64,000 nucleotides of DNA, from contig OU015501.1 in assembly GCA_907164885.2 (NCBI GenBank), forward strand, positions 66,298,308-66,362,307. The letters are read 5' to 3'. Made by a program: the position numbers and the translations under genes. Of this stretch, positions 61,340-64,000 are shown piece after piece; the first letter of the stretch is position 1, and every line of letters begins with the position of its first letter. The notes beneath the pieces are model-generated. The model saw nothing but the letters and a program-made list of their open reading frames with translations. It made no database searches and was not told the origin of the DNA. This DNA comes from Dolomedes plantarius. Taxonomy: Eukaryota; Arthropoda; Arachnida; Araneae; Dolomedidae.

Positions 61340-62070
61340 ATTGACGTGCATAATTTATGCCCGGAAGATGGCTTTAATGAAACTGTGAGGCAGATAAAAC
61401 GTCAGCTGCAATATTGGAATCCCCAATCTGCCTCTCTTCTGCAACCGTCGAATCCTGTAACTATTCTTCTATCGACAAGTGGAGTCGCCCTCCCCCTGGG
61501 CATCGAGTGCAAGTTGGCCCGATCCGGCTATTTGCATAGAACATCGGGAGTCATGCAGGTATTAACAAGTCTGCGACGGCAATATCTCGCTAATAACGTC
61601 TATGGGTCGGTGAATCTCGTGAAACATTAAGCGCCTGCTTAGCCGATCAATAATACGAGCACATATGGCCGCATCCAGGTGAATCCTAATATCCGTCCAT
61701 CTTGCTGCCTCTGTCACTGCTAATCGACCGGTCTCTTAGATGATCATCTTTGTCTCCAGATACATATCGCACGGGGCCAACCATCAGTGGGAGTTAGTCT
61801 TGTCGTGGAATTAGGCATGCGATCGGAGACCTTAATTTCCAGCGGCACAAGAGCCAGCTGCGAACGGGAATTTTATAAACATTGGCCACAGTGAATGCGC
61901 TCCCGAGACCCGAGCTACCTGGCGTTAATCAAAGTTCGAGCGCATTCAATCGCATTTGCATATTTCTGGATCGCTTTAATATCAGGTCGTGGTAAAATTG
62001 AGATTTCGCACGCCGCGTACGAATCATATGCTAAGTAACGAAAACCCCGATTTCGAGTGCCAATCAAGTC
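61340..62070. promoter_or_regulatory. Candidate conserved non-coding enhancer
   Basis: This is the strongest host-type signal in the window. For about 730 bp the sequence is clearly GC-richer and more complex than the surrounding DNA and free of repeats. It holds two perfect POU octamers ATTTGCAT (61530-61537, 61954-61961), a forkhead motif ATAAACA (61875-61881), a TCF/LEF motif ATCAAAG (61928-61934), an AGATAA GATA site (61392-61397) and two CAGCTG E-boxes (61403-61408, 61855-61860). It also has a SOX-like CTTTGTC near 61748. A 109-codon plus-strand frame ends at 61630 and another starts at 61989, but stops in all frames lie between them and neither shows a domain. The look is that of a developmental enhancer. 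Conservation cannot be tested here, and an old exon or unknown ncRNA is the alternative. Confidence 0.5.
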
Positions 62071-64000
62071 CTTTTCCACTCTATATTTGTTCTCGAGAGC
62101 TTAAAGGGGACACATTAAATATTTATAAACTTATGATAGGATTTCATGAGATGCCCGTTAATTATCCCTTCATATCAAATGCAATTCTTCATAACTGCAT
62201 GAAAGCGCAATTACTTTTTACATATTTCGAAGGGGAAAATGGAGACACCAGAAATTTTTACCGGTGAAAAATATTTATTTAACAATTAGAACTTCAATAT
62301 TTTGAATGCTTTAATATATATTATGCTACAATATATAATGACACATTTATATTACATATGAAATTTAACCATAAAGTAATGTTTATAATTAAACAGAACC
62401 AATGGCTTTTGAACTATATAAGTTTGCAGACACTTATTTACACGCACACACACACATATATATATATATATTGAAATTATTGTATGGATTGTTTTAGATA
62501 TTTTCTTTTGTCTCTAATTGATGGATAAATCAAAAAAGATAAATATACACTTATTAATATAAATATACCATTATTATAAATATACCATTATTATATAATT
62601 ACTGCTTTATAAAATCTTGGTGCTTAAAATATTGCATTATTTAATTGGTTATTCACCATATGTTGGTTTTCATAACAGTTAGGTAGCACTTATCTGTCTT
62701 TTCTAATGCGTCAGAATCTGTCATACTTTCGTGATTGAAATCTTCAATACAAGGCTATCTTTAATAAGCCGATATCTTTAACTGTAAATACATTTCTACA
62801 AATTCGATTTAATCCTAAACGTTAAAATATAGATTCAAAACACCCAGCTAAACACCTTCCATGAGACCGACATTTTATATATACCATTTTATGGCCATCC
62901 TGCCACTGAAGATCTTCAGGCTATTGCAATTATTATTATTATTTATTGTTGTAAAATGATTTTTATCTTTTGTGATTAAGTTTTGCACTGATTGTTAAGA
63001 ATTTGGGCTTCATTATACACATTTATTATCACATAAATTAACATTGAATCTTCCAGCTCTTGTGTTGTGTTAATGATCATCAAGTAGCATTTCACCGCTC
63101 CCCTTACTCGTATTTAGACTCTTTAAATTTACAAATTATGTGCCCACACACACACACATAAACTCTCTATGTATTATCAACAAGATTTATAGTGAGTTAC
63201 TAACAAGTAGCTAAAGCTTGCATAGGTAATTTAATTCATATCTGTAGAGATTTGCAAGGTCTTAAGTCGTGGTTCTGTATCCGAGTCTGTTGCACATTTT
63301 ATAGACGATAGTTTTGATTGTATGCAATTTAATCTATTTTCTAGTTAACTGCAGGATTAAGCTGAACTGAAAAAATCAAAGAATTATCTATTGAAGAGTG
63401 ACAATGATTTAAAAATTCTTTAATGTTTAACTTGAACAGTTAAATGTTTAATTTGAAAAAAAACGTGTATACGAAGACTAAATCGATTGAAATGTCGCAT
63501 GTTTACAAACGTACACAAAGTTAGGATGCAAGTTAAAAGACAAATGTATTCAATTTCGGGTCGATGTTATATGAAGTTTACATAAGGGTAACTTTAGAAA
63601 AAAGTTGAATTTTTCTCTGTTCCGTTTGAAAATTATGTGTTCAAATAATAAAAATACGTATACATTAAGGTACTTTCAAGAAATATTGTAATTTTTCATT
63701 TTGTTACAGACTGTAAAACTCCATTTCTTTAAGCGCTAATTATCTTACAGAAATACTTGTTCAAAATAAGATTCTCGTTAAATATACATATTGTATCAAA
63801 ATGTAGTATACGACATAAAAAATATAGTTATAGATAATACATACAAAAGCAAAATGTGAGTTTTAATGTCGAAAAAAAATAAGCTTTATCCGATCATTTG
63901 GTCATGTAACATTAATACCGAATGACATAGTAAATGACTGTGACAAGTTACACAATTTCAGAATGGGTACTAACGGCGCAGTAGTTATCGACCATGGTCT
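62071..64000. other. AT-rich DNA, nothing recognised
   Basis: The only structure is a CA/TA microsatellite at 62442-62471 and a short CA run near 63146-63159. There is no gene or element end. Confidence 0.5.
62442..62471. repeat. (CA)n/(TA)n microsatellite
   Basis: A short CA run is followed by a TA run. Confidence 0.85.

Noticed and set aside
61301..61630. A 109-codon frame as a host exon
   Set aside because: It begins in AT-rich flank, shows no domain, and the GC-richer composition continues far beyond its stop in all frames. A non-coding element explains the island better.

Overview
This window is AT-rich, gene-poor animal nuclear DNA. Tc1-like transposons, tRNA-derived SINEs, Helitrons, several classes of miniature DNA transposon and very long (TA)n tracts point to an arthropod. 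An arachnid or similar chelicerate is my best guess from the type of transposase, but that is inference and nothing in the window proves it. I recognise no host protein-coding exon, no rRNA and no functional tRNA gene. The sequence reads as intergenic or deep intronic DNA. The only convincing intact reading frame is a Tc1-like transposase on the minus strand.

Layout. 1-4000: two Tc1-like elements sit back to back in what was probably one (TA)n tract. The first (625-2026) has a broken transposase; the second (2079-3297, minus strand) has an uninterrupted one with a D-D-(36)-E triad. A pogo-like end and a long (TA)n/(GT)n array follow. 4000-11000: a dispersed repeat pair, a four-copy tandem repeat and plain AT-rich DNA. 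11000-18000: a TTAA-flanked element, a Helitron, and a 568-bp element with 28-bp inverted ends. 20000-31000: a weak hAT-like pair of ends, a 190-bp foldback, an LTR-like island, (TA)n arrays and a possible regulatory island. 31000-36000: a second Helitron copy interrupted by a 699-bp TTAA-flanked element, a 516-bp tandem duplication, and a decayed pogo-like element that keeps a C-terminal transposase fragment with a PCNA-binding-like motif. 38000-51500: several tRNA-derived SINEs, a 360-bp tandem repeat, and a 188-bp SINE-containing tandem array whose junctions form 24-bp hairpins. 54000-58400: a pogo-type MITE inside (TA)n, a Harbinger-type MITE with TTA duplication, and a hAT element carrying a piggyBac-type MITE and a long palindrome. 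61300-62100: a GC-richer non-coding island with two perfect POU octamers and other developmental transcription-factor motifs. It is the best candidate for a conserved host enhancer.

How the parts relate. Almost everything recognisable is parasitic DNA. The Tc1 and pogo elements use TA targets and lie in TA microsatellites. The TTAA-specific elements have landed inside older elements, and this nesting gives relative ages. The comparison of two Helitron copies supplies a natural empty site. The stretches between elements are AT-rich DNA in which I see no gene.
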